The notes: generated from the sequence alone by a model not told the origin. A DNA stretch of 64,000 nt from DASQZT01 sp963728965 (GCA_963728965.1 CAVSMH010000005.1:1-64000); one strand, 5' to 3'; shown: positions 23,978-33,921, numbered from the stretch's first letter. Numbers and translations are program-made.

Positions 23978-25837
23978 ATGAACCGTTGTTCGTATGCATT
24001 CCTGTTGACCCTGCTCGCTACGGCGGGAGTTGCCGGCGGCGAAGCCCGCCGCGCGGTGTTCGAAAAAGGCGGCGAGGAGCACACCTGGACATTGAAGGAT
24101 TTTGATCCGTCCCTGCCCTCCGACTGGAGCAGCTTCGGATACCTGGTGGTGGAGCTGCGCCTGTCCTCACCGCAGCGGTTCGATTTGAGGATTCACAATG
24201 CCGACGGAGTGCGCAGCGTGCGCCTGTCGCCCGTGCCCGGCGTGTGGGTGCGCTCCGCGGTGCCGCTGGCATTTCTTACCCAGCCGCCGCGCCAGGGAAT
24301 GGATCTAGCTTCCGTCCACAACAAGGCGCGCCCCATGATGTTCCTCAACCTGAGCGGCACCCCCGGCCCTTTGAATGATGTACGCGCCATTGGCGTGGTG
24401 ATGGCAAATCCGGTCGGTGGGCCTTCCGTCGAGATCCGTTCGCTCCGCCTGGCCAAGGACGATCCCGGCGATGCCCTGCTCGACAGCAAGCCCCTGGTGG
24501 ACGAGTTCGGCCAGTGGGTGCACGACGAGTGGCCCGGCAAAGTCAGGAATCTCGAACAACTGAAAGCATCGTGGGCGGCCGAAGACAAGACCCTCGCGCC
24601 GGGCGATTTCGACTACTGCGAATACGGCGGCTACCGAGGCACCAAGGCCCGCGCCACGGGCTTTTTCCGGGTCGAGAAGATCGATGGAAAATGGTGGTTC
24701 ATCGATCCCGATGGGCACTATTTCTTTTCCGCCGGCTCGGATTGCATCACCTCGGTGGCGGCCACCTCCACGCAAAATCGCGAAGACCTGTTCGCCGCAC
24801 TGCCTCCGGCCGGTCTGTCGCCTTCTCGAGGCGGCCGCGGCGGAAGCTCGTTTTACACCTGGAACCTGGTGCGCCGCTTCGGTCCCGACTGGACTTCCCC
24901 GTGGATCGACCACACCGTCCGCCGTATGAAGGACTGGGGGTTCAACACCGTGGGCAATTGGTCCGACGCACGTCTGGGCTCCTCGCACAGCATCCCGTAT
25001 GTGGTGACTACGCGCGGTTGGGGAATCGAAAGCGGGCCGATGGGCGTGGCCGATGTGTACGCGCCCGGTTTCGCGGCCTCCGTGGAGCGCGCCGCGGCCG
25101 AGCAATGCGATTCGCGCAAGGACGATCCATACCTGCTGGGATATTTTGTGGGCAACGAGCCGCCCTGGCCGGGACGGGAACCGGTGGCGGCGGATGCGAT
25201 TCTGGCCGGTCCACAGACCGCGCTGCAAAAAGAGCTGAAGGCGTTTCTGGCGAATGGCGATACCCCGGAGCGGCGCACGGCGTTTCTGGTGCAGGCGTAC
25301 CAGAAGCTGGTGGAGACGGTTTCGGCCGCCATCAGAAAGCACGACCCCAATCACCTGAACCTGGGCCTGCGGTTCGGATCGAGCGCGCCGCCGGATATCG
25401 TGCGCGCTTCCAAAATCTTCGATGTATACAGCCTGAACAGCTACAACTACGCAGTGAACCAGCGTGAGATCGACAAAGTGCGCCAACTGATCGACCGCCC
25501 CATGGTGATCGGTGAATTTCACTTCGGCACTCCCGGGCGGGGCATGACGCCGGGGTTGCGCCAGACGGCCAGCCAGGAGGAGCGCGGCGTGGCCTATCGT
25601 TATTATGTGGAGAACGCCGCGGCCGATTCGTCGATCATCGGCACCCACTGGTTCCAGTGGATCGACGAACCCTCCACCAGCCGTTTCGACGGGGAGAACT
25701 ACAACATCGGTCTGGTAGATGTGACCGATCGTCCCTATCGCGAATTAGTGGATGCCGCAGCGGCCACGCATCGGCGCATCCGCGAGGTTCACGCGGGCAA
25801 GGAACCGCCGGTGACGCGTCAGGCCAAGATCCAGTAA
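23978..25837 (+). CDS. GH50 agarase-like exported glycoside hydrolase
   Basis: 619 aa. A signal peptide (YAFLLTLLATAGVAGGEA) is followed by a beta-sandwich domain (to about residue 180) and a TIM barrel. Two glutamates stand out: Glu394 in LLGYFVGNEPPW and Glu513 in MVIGEFHFGTPGRGM, the acid/base and nucleophile positions of GH50 beta-agarases; FFRVEKIDGKWWFIDPDGH and FQWIDEPSTSRFDGENYN also match that family's layout. In a soil-type bacterium the substrate may be another galactan or related polymer rather than agarose. GGAG 5 bp before ATG 23978 supports the start. Confidence 0.75.
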   Translation: MNRCSYAFLLTLLATAGVAGGEARRAVFEKGGEEHTWTLKDFDPSLPSDWSSFGYLVVELRLSSPQRFDLRIHNADGVRSVRLSPVPGVWVRSAVPLAFLTQPPRQGMDLASVHNKARPMMFLNLSGTPGPLNDVRAIGVVMANPVGGPSVEIRSLRLAKDDPGDALLDSKPLVDEFGQWVHDEWPGKVRNLEQLKASWAAEDKTLAPGDFDYCEYGGYRGTKARATGFFRVEKIDGKWWFIDPDGHYFFSAGSDCITSVAATSTQNREDLFAALPPAGLSPSRGGRGGSSFYTWNLVRRFGPDWTSPWIDHTVRRMKDWGFNTVGNWSDARLGSSHSIPYVVTTRGWGIESGPMGVADVYAPGFAASVERAAAEQCDSRKDDPYLLGYFVGNEPPWPGREPVAADAILAGPQTALQKELKAFLANGDTPERRTAFLVQAYQKLVETVSAAIRKHDPNHLNLGLRFGSSAPPDIVRASKIFDVYSLNSYNYAVNQREIDKVRQLIDRPMVIGEFHFGTPGRGMTPGLRQTASQEERGVAYRYYVENAAADSSIIGTHWFQWIDEPSTSRFDGENYNIGLVDVTDRPYRELVDAAAATHRRIREVHAGKEPPVTRQAKIQ

Positions 25838-25962
25838 CGTCCGGGGACAGGCCCCGTCACTCAAATGCTGTTATTTCTATTCGTTCCAATTTTTGGTTAA
25901 CCTTTCTTTACCTACGCCGCCGTAACATTCTCGGTGTCCCCTGCGCCTTGACGGGTAACTCC

Positions 25963-28900
25963 ATGGCTGCGAAACGCATTTACTTCTGTTTCGGGCGCCT
26001 CGTGCCGGTTTGCCTCCTGGCGACGATGTTGGGCGCCGCGGAGCACCGCGGCATCGTCAAGTCCGGCGGCATTCCGATACCGGGCGCAACGGTGACCGCC
26101 ATCCAGGGCGATCGGAAGGTGGCCACCACCACCGATGAACACGGCGCGTATGTCTTTCCGAACCTCGACGACGGCATCTGGACAGTCCAGGTGGAGATGC
26201 TGGGGTTCGCCACGGCATCGCAGGAAATCGGCGTGGCAATGAACGCTCCCACGCCCGAATGGAATTTGAAGCTACAATCGGCTGAAGAGTTGCGGGCGGC
26301 GCTCACACCTCCCGCCCCGCCCAAGGCCGCTGCCTCGACGATCCCGGCCGCGGCTTCCTCCGCGGCTCCGGCCCAAACGGCGAGTGCCCCCGCCGCCGCT
26401 CCGCCATCTGCCGGTGGCAACGCCCGTCCCTCCATCCTTGGCGGAGTCCAGGGACAGGGCCGCGGCACCCAGCGCGCCAGCGGGCGCGGTCAACGGGGCC
26501 AAGACGCGGCGCAGGACGGTTTTCAACGTCTGGATGTCAATCAGGCTGGCGACCTCGCCGCCGCCGGCAGCGAAGGCCTGCTTTCCAATCAAGCCGCCGC
26601 CGATCTCAGCTCCAATGCCAGCGAGGCTTTCCTCGTGAACGGCAGTGTCAGTACCGGCCTTGGCATGCCGCAGGGTCCGCCCGACTGGTTCGGCGGGCGG
26701 GGCGGCATGGAAGGGTTCGGCCCCATGGGAATGGGTCCGGGTATGACCGGCGAAGGTACGCCTGGCATGGGCAACAACGGTGAACCGGTCACCCCGGGCG
26801 AAACCGGCCAGGCAGGTCCCGCGGCACGCGGCGGGCCCGGTGGCGGTCCCGGCGGCTTCGGCGGCCGTGGCGGATTTGGCGGTCCCGGCGGCCGCGGCGG
26901 ATTTGGCGGCGGGCCCGGCATGATGGGCGGGCGCGGTGGCCGAAGCGGCCGTGGCGGCGCCGGTGCCCGGCCGGGACAGTTCGCATTCGGCAATGCCCGG
27001 CGCGACCGACGTATGCAGTACAACGGCAATCTCGGATTCACCCTCGATAACTCGGTCTGGGATGCGCAGACCTACTCCGTCACCGGCAACCAGGTGCAGA
27101 AGCCGGCCTACGCCAACGCCCGCATGAACGCCACTTTCGGCGGGCCGCTGCGCATTCCTCACCTGCTCAGCGGGCGCCGCGGCATGTTCATGCTCAACCT
27201 GGGGGTGAACCGCAGCCGCAACGGAATCACCCAGACCACCACCGTGCCTACCGCGCTCGAACGCTCCGGCGACTTCTCGCAGTCTTACGCCCAGGGCCCG
27301 GTCAGCATTTTCGACTCGTCCAACGGCAGCCCTTTCCCCGGCAACATCATCCCGCACGAGCGGCTCAGCCCGATCGCGCAGCAACTGGCCGGCTTTTATC
27401 CGCTGCCGAATTTCTATGGCAACAGCCGCAACTACTCGGCGCCCATCGTCAGCGTGAACAACTCCGTCAACCTCAACACCCGCCTCAACCAGACCATCAA
27501 CACCAAGAACCGGATCTCCGGCGGCCTTGGCTTTCAGAGCGGCGACAGCACCAATCCCAATATCTTCGGCTTTACCGATAGCCGCACCAGCCGCGGGCTC
27601 AATGCCAACGTGAGCTGGTCGCACAACTTCCAGACACGGCTCATCAGCAACCTCAATTACCGGTTCAGCCGCAACCGCAATCTCTCATCGCCGTACTTTT
27701 CCTCGGTGCGCGACATCGAAGGCGAGCTGGGAATCTCCGGCGCCTCCGCCAACCCCATCAACTGGGGGCCGCCCACCCTCGGCTTCACCCAGGGCATCGC
27801 GGGGCTCAATGACGCCGCCGCCACCCTATCGCGCAACCAGACGAGTTCGGTGGGCGAGAGCCTCATCTGGATCCACGGCGTGCACAACATGACTTTCGGC
27901 GCGGACTACCGCCGCCAGCAGATCAATCCGCTCAGCGACGCTAATGGCCGCGGCACCTTCACGTTCACCGGCAACAACACCAGCCAGTTCGCCAATGGCA
28001 TCGCCGTGCAGGGCACGGGATTCGATTTCGCCGATTTCATGCTCGGGTTGCCGGCCGCGAGCTCGGTCAATTTCGGGAACGCCGACAAGTACTTTCGCAC
28101 CTCCGCCTACGACGTCTACTTCACGGACGACTGGCGCATGAACACGCGCTTCAGTCTGAACGCCGGGGTGCGGTGGGATTACCAGGGGCCGATTTCGGAG
28201 CTCTACAACCGGCTCGTCAACCTGGATATCGCCTCCGGATTCACCGCGATCGCAGCGGTGCTCCCGGGCCAGACCGGACCCCTCACCGGCCTCGCCTATC
28301 CGAACTCGCTGGTGAAGCCCGATCACAATAATTTCTCGCCCCGTATCGGTTTCGCGTGGCGGCCCTTTCCCAAGCACTCCACGCGCATCAACGGCGGCTA
28401 CGGCATCTATTACAACTCGGCAGCGTACACCACGATCGCCAACAACCTGGCCGCGCAGCCGCCCTTCGCGCAGAACTTCAGCGTGGCGTCCACGCCGTCC
28501 AACCCGTTGACCATCTCCCGGTTCGCAGCGGGCATCAACACCATCACCAATACCCGGGCCATCGATCCGAATTACCTGATCGGCTACGCACAGATCTGGC
28601 AGCTATCGGTTCAGAACGACCTGGGCCACGCGCTGGTCGGCAGCCTGACCCTGAACCACACCAAGGGCACACACCTCGATCAGCAGTTCCTGCCGAACTC
28701 GCTGCCTCCAGGAACGCGCGACGTAGTGACGGCCGGGCCCGCGGGTTACATTTACGAACAGTCCAATGGGAACTCCACCTTCAACTCCGTGCGGGCTTCG
28801 GTGATGCGGCGGTTCCGCAGCGGCATCTCCGGCAACATTTCCTATATGCTGTCGAAGGCGATTGACGATGGCGGCATCGGCACGCTGATCGCGCAGGACT

Positions 28901-29478
28901 GGCTCAATCTCCCGGCCGAGCGCGCCCTGTCGAATTTCGATGCGCGCCACACCCTGAACGCCGCGTGGCAGATCAGTTCGGGAGTGGGTACTCGCGGCGG
29001 GGCCATGTTGAACGGCTGGAAGGGCCACCTGCTGCGCGGCTGGACGTTCACCAACAGCATTACAGTGCGCACTGGATCGCCGTTCACGGTCAACGCCGGC
29101 GGCAACCGCTCGGTGGTTGGCGGAACGGGCGTCACTGGTCCGGTTCGGGCCGACGCCACCGGCCAGGGCTTGTTTGACAACCCCGGCTTTTACGGGTTCA
29201 ACATCGGCGCGTTTCGCGCGCCGGCCGCGGGCGAGTGGGGCAATGCCGGCCGCAACACGATTCCCGGGCCGACCATTTTTTCGCTGAACGGTTCGATGGG
29301 CCGCAACTTCCGGCTCGGTGAGCGGCGCAATCTGGACCTGCGTTTCGACGTCACCAACGCCCTCAATCACGTCACCATCACGAGTTGGGGCACCACTCTC
29401 GACTCCAGCACGTTCGGCCTTCCGGCGGCAGCCGCCGGGATGCGCCGCATGAATGCCAGCTTGAGGTTTCGATTCTAG
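25963..29478 (+). CDS. Oar-like TonB-dependent receptor with Arg/Gly-rich insert
   Basis: About 1171 aa outer-membrane protein. Signal peptide (VPVCLLATMLGAA), then a carboxypeptidase-regulatory-like beta-sandwich (residues about 28-100: GIPIPGATVTAIQGD ... GAYVFPNLDDGIWTVQVEM), an Ala/Pro linker, and a plug-like region with an RGG/FGG-rich insert near residues 285-345 (nucleotides about 26820-26990). The rest is the Oar-type barrel: NATFGGPLRIPHL, FSQSYAQGPVSIFD, SMGRNFRLGERRNLDLRFD and a terminal aromatic residue (LRFRF). Likely a large-substrate importer or adhesin. The VWFA gene follows after 2 bp. ATG 25963 is taken because the signal peptide starts there. Confidence 0.88.
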   Translation: MAAKRIYFCFGRLVPVCLLATMLGAAEHRGIVKSGGIPIPGATVTAIQGDRKVATTTDEHGAYVFPNLDDGIWTVQVEMLGFATASQEIGVAMNAPTPEWNLKLQSAEELRAALTPPAPPKAAASTIPAAASSAAPAQTASAPAAAPPSAGGNARPSILGGVQGQGRGTQRASGRGQRGQDAAQDGFQRLDVNQAGDLAAAGSEGLLSNQAAADLSSNASEAFLVNGSVSTGLGMPQGPPDWFGGRGGMEGFGPMGMGPGMTGEGTPGMGNNGEPVTPGETGQAGPAARGGPGGGPGGFGGRGGFGGPGGRGGFGGGPGMMGGRGGRSGRGGAGARPGQFAFGNARRDRRMQYNGNLGFTLDNSVWDAQTYSVTGNQVQKPAYANARMNATFGGPLRIPHLLSGRRGMFMLNLGVNRSRNGITQTTTVPTALERSGDFSQSYAQGPVSIFDSSNGSPFPGNIIPHERLSPIAQQLAGFYPLPNFYGNSRNYSAPIVSVNNSVNLNTRLNQTINTKNRISGGLGFQSGDSTNPNIFGFTDSRTSRGLNANVSWSHNFQTRLISNLNYRFSRNRNLSSPYFSSVRDIEGELGISGASANPINWGPPTLGFTQGIAGLNDAAATLSRNQTSSVGESLIWIHGVHNMTFGADYRRQQINPLSDANGRGTFTFTGNNTSQFANGIAVQGTGFDFADFMLGLPAASSVNFGNADKYFRTSAYDVYFTDDWRMNTRFSLNAGVRWDYQGPISELYNRLVNLDIASGFTAIAAVLPGQTGPLTGLAYPNSLVKPDHNNFSPRIGFAWRPFPKHSTRINGGYGIYYNSAAYTTIANNLAAQPPFAQNFSVASTPSNPLTISRFAAGINTITNTRAIDPNYLIGYAQIWQLSVQNDLGHALVGSLTLNHTKGTHLDQQFLPNSLPPGTRDVVTAGPAGYIYEQSNGNSTFNSVRASVMRRFRSGISGNISYMLSKAIDDGGIGTLIAQDWLNLPAERALSNFDARHTLNAAWQISSGVGTRGGAMLNGWKGHLLRGWTFTNSITVRTGSPFTVNAGGNRSVVGGTGVTGPVRADATGQGLFDNPGFYGFNIGAFRAPAAGEWGNAGRNTIPGPTIFSLNGSMGRNFRLGERRNLDLRFDVTNALNHVTITSWGTTLDSSTFGLPAAAAGMRRMNASLRFRF

Positions 29479-29480
29479 CC

Positions 29481-31646
29481 ATGCGACCGACCCTTGTTAC
29501 CTTTCTCGCCGGCCTGCTGGCGATCTCCGCGCAGCAGACCCCGCCGCGCAGTCAGCAGCAGAACGGTGTGTTCACGCCCACTTCCGGCGCCGTCAAGATT
29601 ACGACCAACGTGCAGCTGGTTGTGGTGGACGTGTCGGTGAAAGACAAGAGTGGGAACCCCATCGAGGGCCTCACCAGCAACGATTTCACCATCACCGAGG
29701 ATGGCAAGCCGCAGGACATCAAGGTATTCCAGTTCCAGCGCCTGGAAGAGACGGCAGTACCCGCGCCGGCGCTTACGCCGAGAGGTCCGCAGCCCGCGCC
29801 GTCCGCGCCCGCCGAGTCGAAGCCGGCAGCCCCCCCGGTCAAATCGGTAACCGCCAACCAGATCGCGCCCTCCAAGCCGGGCGAGGTCAAGTACAAAGAT
29901 CGGCGCCTGCTGGTGATGTTTTTCGACATGACCTCGATGCCCATTCAGGACCAGATCCGCGCCCAGACCGCCGCGCAGAAGTTCCTCAAGACGCAGATGA
30001 CTGGCAGCGACCTGATGGCCATCATGGCGCTCACCAGCGACCTGAAGGTGTTGCAGGACTTCACCGACGATCGCGATACACTGTCCAGGATCATCAAGAA
30101 TCTGACCATCGGCGAAGGCAGCGACATGGCCGTGGAAGGCTCCACCGGCGCCGATAACGAAGAGGACACCGGCGCGGCTTTCAGCGCCGACGACAGCGAG
30201 TTCAACATCTTTAACACCGACCGTAAGCTGTCCGCGCTCGAGACCGCCGCCAAGATGCTCGGGTCGCTGCCGGAAAAGAAGGCACTGGTGTATTTCGCCA
30301 GCGGAGTGAGCCGCACCGGAACCGAAAACCAAGCGCAGTTGGAGGCCACCATCAACGCAGCCATTCGCAACAATGTTTCGTTCTATCCGATCGACGCGCG
30401 CGGCCTGGTGGCGCAGGCGCCGCTCGGCGATGCGACGCGCGGCTCGGTTGGCGGCACCAACGCCCTATCCGGAGCCGGCGCCCGCTCGCAGCAGAGCAGT
30501 TTCGCCGGGCAGCAGGAAACGCTCTACACGCTCGCCGCCGATACCGGCGGCAAGGCCCTGCTCGACAATAACGATCTCGCACTCGGCATCGTCCAGGCCC
30601 AGAAGGATATCGCCAGTTACTACATCATCGGCTACTACAGCACCAATGAAAAGGCTGATGGCCACTACCGGGGCATCAAGCTCACGCCTGCCACGACGCT
30701 CTCCGCCCGGATCGGCAAGCTCGATTACCGTCGTGGTTACTTCGCCGGCAAGGAATTCCGCAACTTCACGTCGGGCGACCGCGAGCGCCAGCTTCAGGAA
30801 GCTCTGATGTTGGGCGACCCCTTGACCGATCTCACCATCGCCATGGAGGTGAACTTCTTCCGCCTCGCGCGCGATCGCTATTACGTGCCGATCACCCTCA
30901 AGATCCCGGGCAGCGAATTCGAACTCGCCAAGCATGGCGGAGCCGAAAGCACCAAGATCGATTTCATCGGCGAAGTGAAGGACGCCAAGGGGAAAGTTGC
31001 CGGCAACGTTCGCGATACGAGCGAGGTCAAGCTCAAGGGCGAAACTGTCGGACAGTTGGCAAAGCACACCCTGGCCTACAACACCGGCTTCACCCTCGAA
31101 CCCGGCACATACTCGGTGAAAGTGCTGGCGCGAGAAAACCAGACCGGCAAGATGGGGACATTCCAGACCACGTTCACGGTGCCGGACCTGACCGCCGAGG
31201 CCCGTCGACTGCCCCTCAGCTCGGTCGTATTGAGCAATCAGCGCGAAGACATGCATTCGGCGGTCTTCAATGCCGAACGGGACCGGCGCCTGTTCTTGCG
31301 CGACCCCCTGGTGCAGGACAACAAGCGCCTGATTCCCAGCGTAACCCGCGTCTTCAAGAAAGAGCAGGAGATGTACGTCTACCTGGAGGCCTATCAGCCC
31401 AACGCGCAAAAGACCGAGCCGCTGGTGGCCAGCGTCGGTTTCTACCGCGGCAAGGTCAAGGCGTTCGAAACCGCCCCGCTTCAAGTCACCGAAGGACTGA
31501 ACGAGTTCTCCAAAGCGCTGCCGGTGAAGTTTAGCGTGCCTCTGGCCAAGCTCCAGCCCGGCCGCTATGTGTGCCAGGTGAGCGTCTTCGATCCGGTCGC
31601 GCAGAAGTTCAACTTTTGGCGCGCGCCTATCGTGGTGTTGCCGTAG
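29481..31646 (+). CDS. VWFA-related domain protein (TIGR03436 type)
   Basis: 721 aa, exported (TLVTFLAGLLAISAQQ). The N-terminal domain matches the acidobacterial VWFA-related family: VQLVVVDVSVKDKSGNPIEG, DFTITEDGKPQDIKVFQF, then a von Willebrand A fold (LLVMFFDMTSMPIQDQIRAQ, VYFASGVSRTGTENQ) whose MIDAS-like DxTSM replaces DxSxS. The second half is a series of beta domains ending FWRAPIVVLP. The family's role is unknown. It starts 2 bp after the TonB receptor and is probably co-expressed, so it may form a periplasmic or surface complex with it. Confidence 0.88.
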   Translation: MRPTLVTFLAGLLAISAQQTPPRSQQQNGVFTPTSGAVKITTNVQLVVVDVSVKDKSGNPIEGLTSNDFTITEDGKPQDIKVFQFQRLEETAVPAPALTPRGPQPAPSAPAESKPAAPPVKSVTANQIAPSKPGEVKYKDRRLLVMFFDMTSMPIQDQIRAQTAAQKFLKTQMTGSDLMAIMALTSDLKVLQDFTDDRDTLSRIIKNLTIGEGSDMAVEGSTGADNEEDTGAAFSADDSEFNIFNTDRKLSALETAAKMLGSLPEKKALVYFASGVSRTGTENQAQLEATINAAIRNNVSFYPIDARGLVAQAPLGDATRGSVGGTNALSGAGARSQQSSFAGQQETLYTLAADTGGKALLDNNDLALGIVQAQKDIASYYIIGYYSTNEKADGHYRGIKLTPATTLSARIGKLDYRRGYFAGKEFRNFTSGDRERQLQEALMLGDPLTDLTIAMEVNFFRLARDRYYVPITLKIPGSEFELAKHGGAESTKIDFIGEVKDAKGKVAGNVRDTSEVKLKGETVGQLAKHTLAYNTGFTLEPGTYSVKVLARENQTGKMGTFQTTFTVPDLTAEARRLPLSSVVLSNQREDMHSAVFNAERDRRLFLRDPLVQDNKRLIPSVTRVFKKEQEMYVYLEAYQPNAQKTEPLVASVGFYRGKVKAFETAPLQVTEGLNEFSKALPVKFSVPLAKLQPGRYVCQVSVFDPVAQKFNFWRAPIVVLP

Positions 31647-31875
31647 GCAGAGGCGCAACGACTCTGCGCACGCCTCCGCAACCGCTCCCGCTCCGGGTTT
31701 GGGGTTCGGCGACCCTGCTTTCGCGGATCACTGGCAATAAGAGCAAGCTGAACGCTCACCGACAGCTGGACGTCAGAAGTGTGAAGGGCACGACGCGGCG
31801 ATCTCTCTCCGTAGTTTTGCCCGACCGCTTGACGGGAGACTCCCCCAACCGGGGCGGATCTCGAGAAAGGCTCTC
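31647..31875. other. intergenic region, nothing recognised
   Basis: 229 bp between the VWFA gene and the TIGR03435 gene. No good ORF, tRNA or terminator hairpin with a T tract is visible. Confidence 0.5.
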
Positions 31876-32880
31876 GTGTTGAGCTTCGGCAACAAACCAG
31901 CTTTGCTGATCCTCGCGGCCATCGCGCTCCCGGCGCAAGACCAATATTCGGGGGATGATTCGGCACCGAGTCCCACATTCGAAGTGGCCTCGGTGAAGCA
32001 GCGGCCGCCGGCTGCGGACGGCTTGGGCGAACGCGCCGTCGCCGGTTCGGGCGCTCCCAGGTGCCCCCAGTCCCTGAGGATGGATCGAGGTCGAGTCGAT
32101 ATTCAATGCGGTACGTTGACGACTTTGATGGGGTACGCCTTCCGTATCTCACCGGACCGGGTCATGGGGCCGGATTGGATGGTGGGCCTCGGGTCACCGA
32201 AATTCGACATCTCCGCCCGGCTTCCGCAGGGCTCGTCGAAAAACCAGGTTCCTGAAATGATTCAGATGCTCCTGGCGGACCGGTTCAAGCTCGTCACCCA
32301 TCGCGGGTCCAAGCGACAGCAGATCTATGCGTTGGTTGTCGCCGTGGGCGGGCTGAAGGTCGAGGCGGCCGCGCCGGTGCTGGACGCTCCGGCCAACCCC
32401 GATGCACCGCCCCCCACCACCGGATTCTTCGGTGCTGTCGAGACCCATACCACCCCGGATGGCGATGGCAGCGGCGTCAGGACGACCATCACCAACCCCC
32501 GTATGGGGACCGTTCGCGAGACGGATCTTCCCAGGCGCATCCAGCGCTGGGAAGCTCCGGCAATCAGCTTTTCGGGACTGGCCGATCTGCTGGACCGTGT
32601 GGCCCCGCTATCCTCGCCTATCGTGGACATGACGGGAGGGAAAGGGCGCTATCGGGTGGTGTTAGAGGTGTCCCTGAACGATCTGTCCCTGTCGCCGCCC
32701 CCGTTGCCGGCTGACTCCGATCCGGCCGCAATGGAACACACCCGGACGGAAATGGAGGAGGCGGTACTGAGAGCCTTCAACGACGGGCTCCGGAGGCTGG
32801 GACTTCAGTTGGTCCGTCGCCGGGGACCGGTCGAGACCCTCGTCGTGGATCACGTCGAAAAGACGCCAACCGGGAATTAG
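31876..32880 (+). CDS. TIGR03435 family exported protein
   Basis: 334 aa. Short hydrophobic N-terminus (ALLILAAIALPAQ), then the family's opening signature FEVASVKQRPP, a GTLTTLMGYAFRISPDRVMG block, FDISARLPQG, the DRFKLVTHRGSKRQQIYALV core and a C-terminal VDMTGGKGRYRVVLEV. TIGR03435 proteins are multicopy in Solibacter relatives and of unknown function; several are fused to peptidases. GTG 31876 is the only reasonable start; no strong ribosome site is seen. Immediately after it lies an ADOP permease relic, a frequent neighbour of this family. Confidence 0.85.
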   Translation: MLSFGNKPALLILAAIALPAQDQYSGDDSAPSPTFEVASVKQRPPAADGLGERAVAGSGAPRCPQSLRMDRGRVDIQCGTLTTLMGYAFRISPDRVMGPDWMVGLGSPKFDISARLPQGSSKNQVPEMIQMLLADRFKLVTHRGSKRQQIYALVVAVGGLKVEAAAPVLDAPANPDAPPPTTGFFGAVETHTTPDGDGSGVRTTITNPRMGTVRETDLPRRIQRWEAPAISFSGLADLLDRVAPLSSPIVDMTGGKGRYRVVLEVSLNDLSLSPPPLPADSDPAAMEHTRTEMEEAVLRAFNDGLRRLGLQLVRRRGPVETLVVDHVEKTPTGN

Positions 32881-32934
32881 CCGGCGAGGTGTCCGGATAT
32901 CGCCGGGTGCCGTCCCGAAAGCGGACCCGGACGT

Positions 32935-33117
32935 CGTCGTCCGAAACGCCTGCTTGAACGGGATCGCGCTTACCGTCATCGGCATGGCGACCGGTAGATG
33001 TTCGTTCACGGTCGGCTCAAGCCGGGCGTGAGCGTGGAAAACGCCACGGCGGAGGCGCGCGTCACCTCCCAGCAACTCGCCCGATCCCAACCGCGTGCTC
33101 CGGCAGGAGTGAGCTGG
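32935..33117 (+). pseudogene. ADOP-type (FtsX/MacB) permease relic, periplasmic part
   Basis: One frame reads NACLNGIALTVIGMATG, resembling the VNGxxxTVIGVxP of ADOP/MacB periplasmic domains. After a frame change at about 32998 another reads FVHGRLKPGVSVENATAEAR, matching the GRLKPGVSxxxAxAEL hallmark. About 50 residues expected between the two are missing, and neither membrane domain is present. It is therefore a remnant, ending against the convergent SDR gene. Confidence 0.65.
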
Positions 33118-33123
33118 CGGCGG

Positions 33124-33921
33124 TCAGCGCGTGGCGGCGGTCCATCCGCCATCGAGAATCAGGGAATGGCCCGTCAGGTAGGAGGCGCCCGCGGAGCAGA
33201 GCCACAGCACCGCTTCGGCCGCTTCTTCCGGACGGCCGATCCGCCCCAGCGGGACCATCTCTTCGTAGCGCTTCACGATGGCATGGCGGGCTTCGGGATT
33301 GCCGCCGCTTAGGCGCTCTATTACTCCTTCCAGCATAGGCGTTTGGAAGCTGCCCGCCACCAGTGCGTTCACGCGGATTCCCTGGTGTGCGTATTCGAGG
33401 GCGGCCGACTTGGTCAACGCCAGCACCCCGGCCTTGGCCGCCGCATAGAGCGATGCCTGCGGCACGCCGCCGAGGCCGTTGATCGATGACGTATTAACGA
33501 TCGCGCCGCCCTTGGTTTTCTGGGCCAGCATCTGGCGGATTTCCTGTTGCATGCACAACCAGACGCTCTTCAGGTTCAGGCCGAGCGACCGGTCGTACTG
33601 TTCTTCGGTGAAGTCCGCGGTGGGTGCGAACGGTTCCTCCACCGAGGAAGCGTTGTTGAAGGCGCAGTCCAGCCGGCCGAAGGTGTCGCGGGCGACCTTG
33701 ATGAGCGCGGCCACTTCCGCGGCTACGGAAACATCCGCTGAAACGAAGATTGCCGTTCCGCCGGCGCTGGTGATTTCGCGCACCACCGCTCCGCCCCGCT
33801 CCACACCGCGTGCGGCGAGGAGCACTTTGGCTCCCTCGCGGCCGAAAGCCAAGGCAGCCGCACGGCCGATGCCCGAGCTGCCGCCCGTGATCAGTACCAC
33901 TTGATCCTGAAATGACTTCAC
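33124..33921 (-). CDS. SDR family NAD(P)-dependent oxidoreductase
   Basis: 265 aa classical short-chain dehydrogenase: cofactor motif GGSSGIGRAA (TGxxxGIG) near residue 12, NNAS at the NAG position, catalytic Ser in NTSSINGLGG and YAAAKAG for Tyr-x-x-x-Lys. FabG-like closing LILDGGWTAA. GTG 33921 overlaps the TGA of the ligase gene (GTGA) and has GAGGAAC ahead of it. Last gene of a four-gene minus-strand operon, it probably oxidises or reduces an intermediate made by the acyl-CoA ligase branch. Confidence 0.92.
   Translation of the reverse strand: MKSFQDQVVLITGGSSGIGRAAALAFGREGAKVLLAARGVERGGAVVREITSAGGTAIFVSADVSVAAEVAALIKVARDTFGRLDCAFNNASSVEEPFAPTADFTEEQYDRSLGLNLKSVWLCMQQEIRQMLAQKTKGGAIVNTSSINGLGGVPQASLYAAAKAGVLALTKSAALEYAHQGIRVNALVAGSFQTPMLEGVIERLSGGNPEARHAIVKRYEEMVPLGRIGRPEEAAEAVLWLCSAGASYLTGHSLILDGGWTAATR

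Noticed and set aside
25657..25962. N-terminal extension of the TonB receptor into the GH50-like gene
   Set aside because: The signal peptide begins at ATG 25963; upstream codons overlap a real gene in another frame.
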